Source: Calliphora vicina
Lineage: Eukaryota; Arthropoda; Insecta; Diptera; Calliphoridae
Assembly: GCF_958450345.1 (NCBI RefSeq)
Contig: NC_088780.1
Span: forward strand, 64,007,533-64,071,532
DNA length: 64,000 nt
Reading direction: 5' to 3'
This document shows, one piece after another, positions 12,379 to 23,030 of this stretch. The stretch's first letter is position 1. Every line of letters starts with the position of its first letter. Below the pieces are notes generated by a model. It made no database searches. It was not told the origin of the DNA and was given only the letters and a program-made list of their open reading frames with translations. The position numbers were made by a program, and so were the translations under genes.

Positions 12379-12397
12379 GGACAGACAGACAGACAGA
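12287..12397 (+). repeat. expanded (ACAG)n microsatellite
   Basis: About 27 tetranucleotide units, interrupted twice by ACGG. Sister copies have far fewer (a few units near 63818, about ten near 11020). The array sits at the fixed (GTCY)n position of the element. Confidence 0.95.
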
Positions 12398-12555
12398 CGG
12401 ACATGGCTTAATCGACTCCGCTATCTATAAGGATCCAGAATATATATACTTTATAGGGTCGGAAATGAAAAATGTAGAAATTACAAACGGAATGACAAAC
12501 TTATATATACCCTTCTCACGAAGCTGAAGGGTATAAAAAGGGTATACAAATATAT

Positions 12556-12642
12556 TTGACAAATTTCAAAATATTTGGTTGTGGGACTTATGTGGATAGC
12601 TCCCACATAAGTCCCACAACCAAATATTTTGAAATTTGTCAA
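12556..12642. repeat. 40-bp-arm hairpin
   Basis: Left arm 12556-12595 (TTGACAAATTTCAAAATATT...) pairs perfectly with 12603-12642 across a 7-base loop. Confidence 0.95.
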
Positions 12643-12689
12643 TTATGATACGATTGTCATAAAATATTTTAACGTGATTTTTATGTATT

Positions 12690-13072
12690 TATATGAGAGC
12701 TGTGGCCAATTATGGACCAATATTCATAAAATTCAGTATTATGATTTTTGAATACAAATTACTGATCTTTGTACTATTTTGGTTTAATATATGGATGCTA
12801 TGACCTATTATGGTCCTAAGTATTTGAGGGCTATTTTTGTTGAATTTCATATAAACAACGCTATTAACAAGAGTGGACCTTATATGGGAGCTATGCCGAA
12901 TTATGGACCAATATTTAAAAAATCTTGTAGTACGATTCTTGGATAAAAATTACTGATCGGTGTTAAATTTTTGTTTCAGTATAGATTTTTTGGATATTTG
13001 TGCAAGTTAAAGTTTTTTCCTGAAGTGGTTCTTATATGGAGGCTATCACCAATTATGGGCCTATCATCATAA
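12690..13072. repeat. diverged tandem repeat (ACCAATTATGGACC family), left part
   Basis: Repeated blocks built on TATGGGAGCTATGACC, AATTATGGACCAATATTCAT and AAAAATTACTGATC recur near 12702, 12800, 12893 and 13045. The array continues on the other side of the LTR retrotransposon near 16765 and 16920, so the retrotransposon inserted into it. A single related block lies near 61268. Confidence 0.7.
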
Positions 13073-13676
13073 AATTTGTACTTGAATTCAAATATAACGA
13101 TTTTAACGGCTGATTTAAAAGTAGCATAATGCTTTCAAATAGCAGTGCTGTAATAGCAAACTGTAACATATCTGTGGGCATTATTAACATTGAATAAAAG
13201 CTTTCAGTTGACCATTGATTGTAAGTATGGCAACGCTGTTTGCTGCGACCGTATATTCGAATTCGAATATTCAGTTAAAGAACATTGTAGAAAGTACACC
13301 ACAGATGGCGTATGTATTAGAAAGCTCTAGAATATACAAACTTTGACAGTTAAAGAGCAATCTAGAGTGCAGATGGCAGTGTTATAAATAGTGGCAGAGG
13401 TTGCAGTCGTTAGTCAGTTTATCAGAGACGCTAAACATCAACTGAGTGCCTTAAAGTGTACTGTATTTTTCAAATGAATTTGTGTACATTCTGCGAATTT
13501 ATATACGTGTATAAAAAACATTGAGTGACTATTTAATTCTGTGGTTGTTGTACATTTTAAATTAATAAAGAGTTGTTACAATTTTTAAACTACTAAACGG
13601 CTTTTATTTGCAATCAAAAGTATGAGGTTTATTTAAAGGAAATAAACCAGCGTTTTAAAAAGGTTAAAACGTAAAA
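13073..13676 (+). repeat. left LTR
   Basis: Matches the right LTR from GTACTTGAATTC onward. Contains an 18-bp perfect palindrome ATATTCGAATTCGAATAT (13253-13270), TATAAATA, an initiator-like TCAGTT and AATAAA (13564). Confidence 0.85.
13383..13419 (+). promoter_or_regulatory. LTR core promoter: TATA box plus Inr
   Basis: TATAAATA at 13383-13390 is followed by TCAGTT at 13414-13419, the insect initiator consensus at the usual ~30-bp spacing. The pair is also present in the other LTR copies of the window that cover this part. Predicted from sequence only. Confidence 0.6.
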
Positions 13677-13678
13677 AT

Positions 13679-13697
13679 TGGTGTCAGAAGTGGGATT
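13679..13697 (+). promoter_or_regulatory. primer-binding site, tRNA-Leu type
   Basis: TGGTGTCAGAAGTGGGATT lies two bases after the left LTR and is complementary to the 3' end of tRNA-Leu as I recall it. It fixes the LTR boundary. Confidence 0.75.
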
Positions 13698-13710
13698 GCA
13701 AATTAATAAA

Positions 13711-15152
13711 AAAACTAAAAGTTGAACAACTCAAGAAAGAATTGCGTAAGTTGGAGCTACCAACAGCAGGTAACAAAGCAGAATTGCAAAAGAGGCTCAT
13801 AGATGAATTCAAGCTGCGTGATATTGATATTGGAACTTACGAGTTTGAGTAAAAAGAAGAATTGGAAGTTTCTACCCGTGCAACAACAAGCAGCATGGAT
13901 TTAAGCACTATGTTTGCTGCTATGCTGGAAAAATTCAAAGAAACAAATGAGAAATTTGCTGAAGTTCAAGAAACTTCTAAAGTAAACAATGAGAAACTTC
14001 TTGCTGAAGTTAAAGAATAAAATAAAATAATGGAAATGAAATTTCAAGAAACTTCTAGAGCGACAGACGAGAAGCTTCAGCAAATATCAGAAGTTATAAA
14101 CAGCAGTGTGGATGGCATTGAGAAAAAGGCGTCCGACTTAGAAAGCTGTTTAGAAATACAAGCCATAGACGTCAATTCTCCGACTTAGAGATTGGTGTCG
14201 ACAATAAACTGCACGATCTGCAAATAAAAGTTAATAATCTTCAATGCCAAGATAGACCGGTTAGAGTTATTTCAGAAGCATCTAGCAGAATAAAGGCCCC
14301 TAGTTTTGATGGCACCACACCATTTAATGTGTTCAAGTTCCAGCTTGATACGGTTGCCATTAGAAACATGTGGAAAGACGAAGAAAAAGCTATCGAGTAA
14401 CTTGAAAGCGTGCCAGCAAGCAACATAAATTGTTATGATGACATAATGGAGGCGCTACAACGTAAGTACGGTGGCGAACATAAAAAAGAATTATACCGAA
14501 TGGAATTGCGTTGTAGAGTGCAGAGTGCCAATGAGACGCTACAAGATTTTGCGATGGAAATCGAGCGTTTGCTACAGCTTAGCAAACGGGGGAGAACCAT
14601 CCGAATTTGGAGCATTTGAAGATAGAGGCATTTGTGAATGGTATTCGCGATCCAGATATAAAATATGCGGTATGTGCCACACCAAAGTCATCATTCTTTG
14701 AAACCGTCTCTTTCGCGCTGGTACAAGAAACAGCAAAGATAATTTCAATGCCCCAGATGTGTAATGTGCGGAAGATCGAGGTTGTCGCTGAAAATGATAG
14801 ATTAAAGGAATTAAAAGAGGCAGTTTTAAAGGCTTTAAGTAAGAGACATACTCAAGACAAAGTCAAATGTTATAACTGTGGAAAAATGGGTCACATTCAG
14901 CGAAACTGCAGAGCACTAAGAAAGCGAATCAGATATGTTTCACCATCAAGAAATAACCAGCTGGTGAATCATCAAGCATTACAGGAGCCACCTTTAAAGC
15001 GAGCTAGCACTGAGGGACAGTATCTGACACTCACACCTGATGGCGCTACCATCTCCATATCAGTACTGCAGCAGGAAAATAACAATCTTACTACTAGTGG
15101 GTACATCAACGGTCGGAAGCACATCCTTACTATGGACACGGGAGCGTCGTAG
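13711..15152 (+). pseudogene. Gag (SAP motif, coiled coil, CCHC) to start of protease
   Basis: The interior opens with a SAP-like helix-turn-helix (KVEQLKKELRKLELP, TAGNKAELQKRLIDEF; about 13715-13812), a DNA/chromatin-binding fold. A coiled-coil-rich segment full of KFQETS/NEKL repeats follows (about 13890-14100), then a retrotransposon-Gag domain (SFDGTTPFNVFKFQ, KYGGEHKKELYRMELR, QDFAMEIERLL; about 14300-14600), a CCHC knuckle CYNCGKMGHIQRNC (near 14868) and the protease entry LTMDTGAS. Stops near 13850, 14020 and 14398 and a shift near 14600 interrupt it; a TAG at 15150 follows the protease motif directly. Confidence 0.82.
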
Positions 15153-15951
15153 TCTATCACCAGAACAGATTTAGTAAAGAAATCGATGGAACCAATTTGC
15201 AATGAAAGTCTACGCACCGCTACTGGAGAGCCTGCCGCTTTCCATGGTAAAGTTAATGTGAAACTAACTATTGGTGGTATTAGCGTAAATCGTGTCTTTG
15301 TTGTTGCCGATATTGTGGACGAAGTAATCATTGGTGCAGACTTCATGATTAGTCACAGCATTACTTTGGATATGGGACAAAAAGTCATGAATTGGCGAAA
15401 TGTTAAAATACCCTTTGACGTCGGATATGAGAGCAAGTCTCAAGTAAGAAAGTTAGTTTTTGTTGACCACAAAAGGTTGCCACCGCAGTCAGAGGATTTG
15501 GTATGGGCCCGTGAGGAAGTGGAGGATTGTATAGACAATGGTTTGTTGGTATTGGAACAAGCAGCTGTGAAAAGTGGCCATGTAACAATAGAGGCCCTCG
15601 TTGAACAGTGCAACGACGGAATTATTCCTGTTGGAGTGCTTGGTCTGTCCCGCAGAGAAAATATCATCAGGCCGGGTTCCAAGATGGATGCAGGTGCTTC
15701 AGCAGAAAAAGAAATGCATGAACTCATACGCAGACGAATAAAAAATACCAGCGACAAAATGAAAGCTAGATACGATCGAGCAGCGAATTCTGAGGGATTT
15801 AATGAAAGCCAACTTGTACTGCTGTATAACCCACAACGTAAGAAAGGAATGTCTCCAAAACTACAAACCCATTGGGATGGACCATACAAGGTGATTAAAA
15901 AATTAAACGACGTGGTGTACAGAATGAAAAGAGCCCGAGATTTAAAATGAA
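15153..15951 (+). pseudogene. protease remainder fused by deletion to integrase C-terminus
   Basis: Continues the Gag/protease frame: FVVADIVDEVIIGADFM is the second half of a retropepsin. After about residue 125 it jumps to integrase tail sequence: MHELIRRRIKNTSDKMKARY and LQTHWDGPYKVIKKLNDVVY, typical of the C-terminal domain of Ty3/gypsy integrases. The ~1.8 kb that normally encodes reverse transcriptase, RNase H and the integrase catalytic core is absent while the frame stays open, so this is a deletion derivative dependent on a partner. Confidence 0.8.
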
Positions 15952-16035
15952 GGTCGTACATCTAGAACGACTAGCTGCCTATGGGAGAAGTGAATTTATG
16001 CCTATTCGGGACGAACAGGCTTAAGCGGGGGGCAT

Positions 16036-16673
16036 TGTTACGAAATTGTACTTGAATTCAAATATAACGATTTTAACGGCTGATTTAAAAGTAGCATAAT
16101 GCTTTCAAATAGCAGTGCTGTAATAGCAAACTGTAACATATCTGTGGGCATTATTAACATTGAATAAAAGCTTTCAGTTGACCATTGATTGTAAGTATGG
16201 CAACGCTGTTTGCTGCGACCGTATATTCGAATTCGAATATTCAGTTAAAGAACATTGTAGAATGTACACCACAGATGGCGTATGTATTAGAAAGCTCTAG
16301 AATATATGAACTTTGACAGTTAAAGAGCAATCTAGAGTGCAGATGGCAGTGTTATAAATAGTGGCAGAGGTTGCAGTCGTTAGTCAGTTTATCAGAGACG
16401 CTTTTCGAATAAACATCAACTGAGTGCCTTAAAGTGTGCTGTATTTTTCAAGTGAATTCGTGTACATTATAAAGTGTGTCTGTATTTCTGCGAATTTATA
16501 AACGTGTATAAAAAACATTGTGTGACTATTTAATTCTGTGGTTGTTGTACATTTTAAATAAATAAAGAGTTGTTACAATTTTTAAACTACTAAACGGCTT
16601 TTATTTGCAATCAAAAGTATCCGGTTTATTTAAAGGAAATAAACCAGCGTTTTAAAAAGGTTAAAACGTAACA
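16036..16673 (+). repeat. right LTR, complete (638 bp)
   Basis: Begins TGTTACGAAATTG directly after a purine-rich AAGCGGGGGGCAT tract (plus-strand primer) and ends AAACGTAACA. The ATATTCGAATTCGAATAT palindrome is at 16223-16240. Confidence 0.9.
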
Positions 16674-16689
16674 ATATTGAATAAATTTG

Positions 16690-17390
16690 TTTCGAATTTC
16701 AATCTGATAACTATATTTGTAAGAAATTTATGAGGATTATAGTGATTTTCGGGAGTGGACTTTTTTTGGGAGCTATGGTTAAATATGGACCGATATTCAC
16801 AAAATCAAGAAGTATGATTACTGGATAAAAATTACTGATCTGTGCGTAATTTCATTTTGATATCGATATGTTTTAAATATTTTTTAAGGTTAATATCATT
16901 TTCGGAAATGGGCCTTATAGGGAAGCTATGACCAATTATCGGCCAATCTGCATAAATTTTGGTTTAGTGATATCTATGTATATTAGTGCGTCCCAAAAAA
17001 TTTTTTTGTTGGGGCTCAAGCATAATTTGAAAGCGTATAGGGTAAAGTATTTTTGAGATTTTTTTTAGATTTTTCGGAAGAGGTTTAGAGGTCGCTCAAG
17101 TCGAGTTTTTGCCAAAAATCGGGTTTGTCTGCCTTTTTTGAGTTTTATTCATAACTTTGTCAAGATCCATAATTTTCATTACTTTTGAGAACACAGTTTA
17201 AAAGAAAAATGTCCATGATTTATTTCTCTGTTCAAACATTTTTAGTTTTTGCAATGAATTGGCTTACTAAGCTGCCCTACATTACAATTTTTCGTAATTT
17301 TTCCATAAATTTTGTAAATATTAATATAACTTTTAAAATTTTTATGAAAATGATAAAACTAACAATGCAGTTATAAAGATCAATTAATTC
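16690..17390. other. tandem-repeat continuation, then unassigned
   Basis: Blocks near 16765 and 16920 continue the ACCAATTATGGACC array seen left of the retrotransposon. From about 16990 onward I see only AT-rich sequence without a supported gene. Confidence 0.5.
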
Positions 17391-18217
17391 TTAATAATTT
17401 AGGGACAAAAATGTCGTGTGCACCCTGTGAATGATGAGAAGAGGTTGGCAACGCAAAAAAATGATGACAGATGTCAAAGAGGTTTTGACAAGACGAAAGA
17501 GGAAACAGACTAGAAGGATGAACAAAATTGCAGGAGCCAGGCAAAATAGATTGCTGAAAGGTAACCGAGGTGACGAGCTAGAGGTTTGGCTTGAGCCTGA
17601 TCTCTTTGCGGTGGGATCGAATAGGTGAGTGGTATAAAAAATAAGATAAAATAAAAAAAATAAGTGATTTTTATCAACTTTATTTAAATTCAACAAAAAA
17701 AAAGTTTGAAAAGAAAAAAATTTTAAAATGAAAGGTAAAAACTAAAGCTAAAAATAATAAAAAGCTAAAAATAATAAAAAGCTAAAACTAAAGCTAAAAA
17801 CTGAAACTAAAGCTAAAAAGTAACTAACGCTAAAATATAAAAGTATAGCTAAAAATAAATATAAAATAAAAAGGAAAAAAAGAACAAAAAAGAAACATAA
17901 AATATAAAAATAAAATAAAAACGCCAAATTATCGCCAACCACATCCGCCACGTTAAAGATTCCATCCACATCCTCGCATCCTAAATCAGTTACATCCACC
18001 ATCGCCATCAGCATTAATCAATAATCATCCTTGTCAACCGGCAACGTTTCATCAGTTTCTCCAATAGTACACCAGCCTCCATCATTCATCCGTTTTTCAA
18101 CCGTCATCATCAGCGTTGTCAGCATCTTCTACAATCATCCACCAGAAGCCATCACATACATGAGCATCACATTCATCCTTTTCCATTATTCACTACTTTC
18201 AGCACTAAGTTAGTCCC
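17391..18217. other. low-complexity: AAAGCTAAAAAT array and CAT/CCA-rich block
   Basis: 17730-17930 is a degenerate tandem of AAAGCTAAAAAT/AATAAAA units. 17930-18205 is abruptly C-rich, built from CATCC/CATCA/CCATC words, unlike the surroundings. No start-to-stop frame across it is convincing. Confidence 0.5.
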
Positions 18218-18470
18218 GGTCCACACTGTGAAACATTTGCTGCAAAACATTTGAGTTTGTTGATGAAAGGGGAAAGAGGAATGAAAAAGGGAACTTTGTT
18301 TCATGTACATGAAGTTTTTGTTGAGTATGTCATCCACATTTATTCGTTCGTATTCGTACTGTACAGAAATGTCAAAAACTGAAAAGCAAAAGCTTCAGTG
18401 TGTGGACACGAATGCAGTGTCAAAAGAGAATTTAAACATGTTTTGCAGCAAATGTTTCACAGTGTGGACC
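18218..18470. mobile_element. MITE with 33-bp perfect terminal repeats
   Basis: GGTCCACACTGTGAAACATT... (18218-18250) is mirrored exactly at 18438-18470. The 253-bp interior has no gene. No TSD is clear; the outermost bases resemble the PIF/Harbinger-type MITE at 23984. Confidence 0.8.
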
Positions 18471-19250
18471 GTGTAAAAGAAAAAGAAAAAAATTTAAGTA
18501 AACATACATATATTCTATAAATATATATATATATAACTTTTCTAAATTTTTGTAAACTGTAGATTTAACTTTTTGATTTATACAATTAATTAATTCCTGA
18601 AAAGTGTTTGCGAGGGACACGTAGGGCCATTAAAAGTGAGCTCAGTTTTTAGGGTCCTTAAGTTTGTTTATACCACAAATTGCGTGCAATAAGTAAAAAC
18701 TAAAAAGTTAGATTCTAAGGAACAAAAAAAAACCTGAAAAGAAAGGAAAAGAAAGAAAAAGATATACATTTATTATAAATACATTTTTACATAAATAAAT
18801 ACTTGTGTGCAATTACCTGTCTTAAAATTACTGAAAAGAAAATTAAACTTGTATATATAATTTATTGAATTCATTATATCTTTTTTTATATTGGATTTAA
18901 CGTAACTAACTAACCCAAATAACTGAATTGAATTTAAATTAAATATTAAATTAAGATTAAAAAAAATTATCAATAAAGAAAATAATTTTTATGTTTAAAT
19001 GAAATTTTTAAAATGTTATCATTAATATGATTGGATAAATTAAAATATTAAGCGGCGGTAAGTAGGGGAAATTTAGTTTGCAGGTATGGCTTGGGACGTC
19101 ATGAAGAGGACGTCATGGCGAGGGTCAAATCTCGAGTGGGAGGGCAACAATTTGTGTATAAGTATGATCAATAGGGAGATGCAGCAAATACTTCGTGTCC
19201 CTATTTTATATAAAAACATAAAATGCTGGTATGATTTTTTGTGTTAGACG
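18471..19250. other. AT-rich, nothing recognised
   Basis: Apart from short (TA)n and A-rich tracts I see no gene, hairpin or repeat with support. Confidence 0.4.
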
Positions 19251-19254
19251 TGTG

Positions 19255-20330
19255 TCTAAAAAAAACGTAAAAATACGGCCATTTTTACATGTTCCAACTT
19301 TGGATGCGTGTAACTTTTTTATAGTATTCGAAATTTTATCGCAAATATTGGTGATATTTTAAAAAACAATTTCGAACCACCGTAGGCCTGACATATCTAA
19401 AAAACTAAAAAAAGATGGAACAAATTTAAAAAAAATAAATAAACATAAATAACTCTTGACCTAAAAGTGATAATTTACATATGTATATATATTTTTTGTA
19501 GATCTTCTCTAGGACTATTTATATTTTAAATATCAGCTCATTCGGATCATAAATAGATTTTTTGTGATTTTTTGGAAAAATGTGAGACCCAAGGTGGCGT
19601 GTAATAGTGCATTTACACTTGTAATTTTCAAACTAGTTTATGATCATAAGCTACTTTCATAAACTATACCGTTTACATCAGCATTTTAGACAATTAAGTG
19701 GTTTATTTTTGACAAGTCATAAAACAGCTGACTTAAATATAAAAAAATTTAACAAAAATATGGAAGTTGTTGCGAAAAAGTGTTGATGCACGTACATATA
19801 TATGTATATATAAACATAACTTTTATTTTCGTTGTCCATGTTATATAAAAAACACTTTTTAATAAATTTAAGTTTACAAAATTTCTTACAGTTTCGCTTT
19901 TTTTTTAAAGAAAACTGTTTTTTATTTTTGAGTAAATGTCAAATGTTACCAGCGTTGCAAGGAAAAATTTTGAAAAACAGAGTTGCATTAGCAAAAACTC
20001 GTTGTTTGTAACTAGTTTATCTCAAAAGCTAGTTACAAACCTGTTTTTGTTTTGTATGGATAAACAAGTTCCTCAAACTAGTTTATCACCATAAACAACT
20101 TACAATAAGTTTATGGCGTAGGTGTAAATGCACTATAATCTTGCGAATTAAGCGTAAAGAGCTTTATTTACAACTTTGGTATCTTTGGTGACCCCCACTG
20201 AAATTTTCCGGCAAAAAATTTTCGTCGAATATTTTAATCCTTAAATGTCCTTTTTGAAAGGACTTTTTTTCATTTTCTCGAAAAAATGGTCAAATTGACC
20301 CTCTAAGGAGAGGAGCTAGAGGGTTAAGAT
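19255..20330. repeat. diverged arm of the Transib-like palindrome family, split by a MITE
   Basis: 19270-19604 aligns by eye with the arm of the 47730-49732 element: TTTTTACATGTTCCAACTTT, GGATGCGTGTAAC, TTTTTGTAGATCTTCTC, TCAGCTCATTCGGATCATAA, then GAGACCCAAGGTGGCGTGTA. The match breaks at the MITE; similar-looking AT-rich sequence resumes after it. Confidence 0.6.
19605..20135. mobile_element. 531-bp MITE, PIF/Harbinger-like (3-bp TAA TSD)
   Basis: Terminal repeats TAGTGCATTTACAC (19605) and GTGTAAATGCACTA (ending 20135) are flanked by taa at 19602-19604 and 20136-20138. Inner CAAACTAGTTTATGATCATA and TAGTTTATCACCATAAAC are also mirrored. Confidence 0.75.
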
Positions 20331-20529
20331 CTTCAACAAAAATGATCCCCATAAAATTCGAAAATATAAGTCTGACAATAAGAATTCTCTTAGACATTAA
20401 TTCACAACATTTCTTTCAGTTAGTATACTGCTCCCTTCGATAAAAAAAATTAAGACTTTGACCCACTGTAAAAAATAATTCCGACCAGCTGGACTATAAG
20501 TTTATTCAACAAAAATGATCTACTCAACA

Positions 20530-21337
20530 TGCCCTTTCAGAATTATAGGGTCGCTATTCTGTTCCAATCAAAAAGTCTCAATTCGATTAACCGAATAATT
20601 TCTATTTTAATTTTAAATTGAAAATACAACAACAAATCTTGTGTACAAAAATATAAAAAAACAGCAAATAAGGTATTTGAGATCATTTTTGTATACATAT
20701 CGCCTACTTGCTGCAACAACGTCATAACTCAAAATCCGTGTTTTTTGAACTGAGTAATACAAAATATGCGCTGTTCTATAATCTTTCATATAGTTTTATC
20801 AGTTTTCAACGAAGTCAATTATTTTTGAGAGTGTTTTTTTGTTGTAAACATCAAAATTAAAATTCATGTTTTCTCGTATATTTGATAAGTAAAAATTTGG
20901 GTTAAATACAGATTAGAAAGATATTAATATCTACTATTTATATTTCTGAAACCGCTGATTTTTTTAAGAAATAGTAAAATGTCATAAAATATTCAAAGAC
21001 GTTTTTCTCGAAACGACTTTTTTTGAATTATGACGTTGTTGCAGCAAATTAGCGATGTGTGAGTTTTTTTAGGGTTTTAGTGAGATCTTCTGAAATAATC
21101 TTTTATAAAAAGAATATAATTTAAACGATTTTTTTCTTTAGATTTAATAAAACTTTTCTTGGAAAAAAACTCTCAAAAGCATGATAAAGAATATTCCTTT
21201 TTGGATTGTTTTAGATTTTGATTAATTTAACAGCTTCGTTTATTTATGATAAAAGACTCATTTCAAAAAAAGTTTCGTCTATACATGTAAATATAAACAA
21301 AGTTTCAAATACATGTAAATTAAATTTCAGTTGTTAT
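20530..21337. repeat. composite repeat, partner of 21430-21690 and 23250-23350
   Basis: The block around 20600-20870 (GCAACAACGTCATAACTCAA, ATCCGTGTTTTTTGAAC) recurs at 21545-21690. The block at 21202-21337 (TTATGATAAAAGACTCATTT, GTTTCGTCTATACATG) recurs at 23250-23350. No gene is seen. Confidence 0.7.
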
Positions 21338-21872
21338 TAGGGTATTCAATTAATCGGGTTTATGGTTTAATCGGTTAATCGAGCAAATAATTAATCGAGG
21401 TTTAGATTTATTCGGTTAATAATCGAAATTATTCGACTAACCGAATAATTGCTATTTTAATTTTAAATTGAAAATTCAACAACGAATTTTGTGTACAAAA
21501 TCAGAAAATAAGGTATTTGAGATAATTTTTGTAAACATAGCGCCTATTTGCAGCAACAACGTCATAACTCAAAATCCGTGTTTTTTGAACTGAGTAATAC
21601 AAAATATGCGCCGTTCTATAATCTTTCATAAAGTTTTATCAGTTTTCAAAAAAGTCAATTATTTTTTGTTGTAAACATCAATGGTACGGTTATAATGAAT
21701 AATGATACAATTTATTGTGCACTTATTGTTGCTATTATCCTAAAACGAGAAATGAGCAAAAAAATCGTGTTTGGATGAAGAAATGAATAGAAAACAAAGG
21801 GGAACTAGAACATAATAAACTTCTAAAAGAATTGACAATCAGCGCAGAAGATGATGATGGTACATTTACCTT

Positions 21873-22118
21873 CTATGGAACATTTCTGATCTTACAAAAA
21901 TTGAGTTTATCGTAATACCACAACGAAGACTCAAAAACATCATCTGTTCCTGCAGCAGATTTTTCACTTTTTTGGTCGAAAAACTTGTAATTTGTTCGAA
22001 ATTTGTTCTTTTTACCACTTTTAATTGTTCTACCATTCCGTACTTTTAACTTTTCATAGGCAAGGCATTGTTTTCGTTTGAGAAATGCTCCCCAAAATAT
22101 TTTTTCTTTGGCATTCAT
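21873..22118 (-). pseudogene. MADF-domain protein fragment
   Basis: The C-terminal part reads KSAAGTDDVFESSLWYYDKLNF, matching the end of insect MADF (Myb/SANT-like) domains, which typically read SGAGTDDVY.PSLWYYDLL.F. Such proteins are often the second ORF of PIF/Harbinger transposons or transposon-derived regulators. The N-terminal half (AKEKIFWGAFLKRKQCLAYE) does not fit, and no transposase is adjacent, so this is a short degenerate remnant. Confidence 0.5.
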
Positions 22119-22365
22119 ATTTAATTTTTTTTATTTTTTGATGTTTATACCATGAGGATTTAAATTTGATACAATCCAAAAAATATCAAAATATTTTTGA
22201 TAAAGCACCAGCAGCTGGTACAATCACACCACAAGCTCATACACGGTCAATCAGCTGGTACAATCACTTGCTTATACAATTATATGGTGTTGTGTATGGG
22301 CCCTATTATTGGATTGTTTTAGATTTTGATTAATTTAATAGTTTCGTTGGTACAAAATTTATTTT

Positions 22366-23030
22366 TCTGAAGGCCCCAGATCAATTTTCTGAAGGCCCCA
22401 GATATCTCCGGGATCCAAATCTTCAACAATTCTGTCAGACATACTTTCGAGAATTTTGTATTTAAAATCAGCAAAATCCGTCCATAAATAACGGAGATAT
22501 GAGCAAAAATCCGAGACAACCTCTGAAAATTTCATCAAAAAACACAATGTATTGCATGCTTTGACAAAAAAACAACAAAACGTATGCTTGGATGTGCAAG
22601 CTTTGTGTATTTTGTTTTTTTGTGTGTTTTGTTTCTTTTGGCGTTGTTGTTGTTTTTTATACAACTAAACTTTTGATTGGTAGTGTGTTGGTTTTGTTGA
22701 CAAAAAATCAACAAATCGTATGTTTGAATGTGCATGCTTTGCGTATTTTGTTTCTTTTGGCGTTGTTGTTTTTTATACAATTAAACGTATGTTTGGATGT
22801 GTGTTGGTTTCATTGCCTTGCGTATTTTGTTTTTGTTTTTTCTTTTGGTGTTTTGTTTCGTTTGGCGTTGTTGTTGTTTTTTGTGTTCTTGATAAATTTA
22901 GGATGCTGTACGCTGAAAGTGGGCAATGTACATACATATATACTAATTATAAAAAATAATAATGCATCCACAACAAAGGTGAAGGGTATATAAGATTCGG
23001 CATAGCCGAATATAGCACTCTTACTTGTTT
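22366..23030 (-). mobile_element. mini-me/DINE-like copy, 3'-truncated
   Basis: Runs from TTCTGAAGGCCCCAGAT to CACTCTTACTTGTT, the reverse complement of the element's 5' end. The ATTTTCTGAAGGCCCCAGAT block is present twice at the truncated side (about 22361 and 22385), and the microsatellite and 3' stem-loop are absent. Confidence 0.8.

Larger units (their letters stand above)
10801..12531 (+). mobile_element. mini-me/DINE-1-like element containing an inverted copy of itself
   Basis: The outer element runs forward in two pieces: 10801-10880 (AACAAGTAAGAGTGCTATAT, then the hairpin CGGCTATGCCG) and 11709-12531 (ending in the 3' stem-loop CCCTTCTCACGAAGCTGAAGGG). Between them a complete second copy is inserted in reverse. 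Terminal stem-loops, a subterminal inverted motif TATACCCTTC/GAAGGGTATA and a central (GTCY)n microsatellite match the dipteran mini-me/DINE-1 class, non-autonomous relatives of Helentrons. Long apparent frames in it are translations of low-complexity repeats, not genes. Confidence 0.75.
13073..16673 (+). mobile_element. Ty3/gypsy-type LTR retrotransposon, internally deleted
   Basis: Two LTRs (13073-13676 and 16036-16673) flank a 2.36-kb interior with a primer-binding site, Gag, protease and an integrase C-terminus, but no reverse transcriptase, RNase H or integrase core. The LTRs differ by two indels (about 9 and 20 bp) and scattered substitutions, and the first ~10 bases of the left LTR are not recognisable. 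The right LTR begins TGTTACG and ends CGTAACA. No clean TSD is visible. Confidence 0.85.

Noticed and set aside
12287..12397. CRISPR-like array
   Set aside because: Simple tetranucleotide microsatellite without spacers, in a eukaryotic transposon.
12144..12527. Frame with a (DRQT)n repeat
   Set aside because: Direct translation of the (ACAG)n microsatellite; any frame through it is open.
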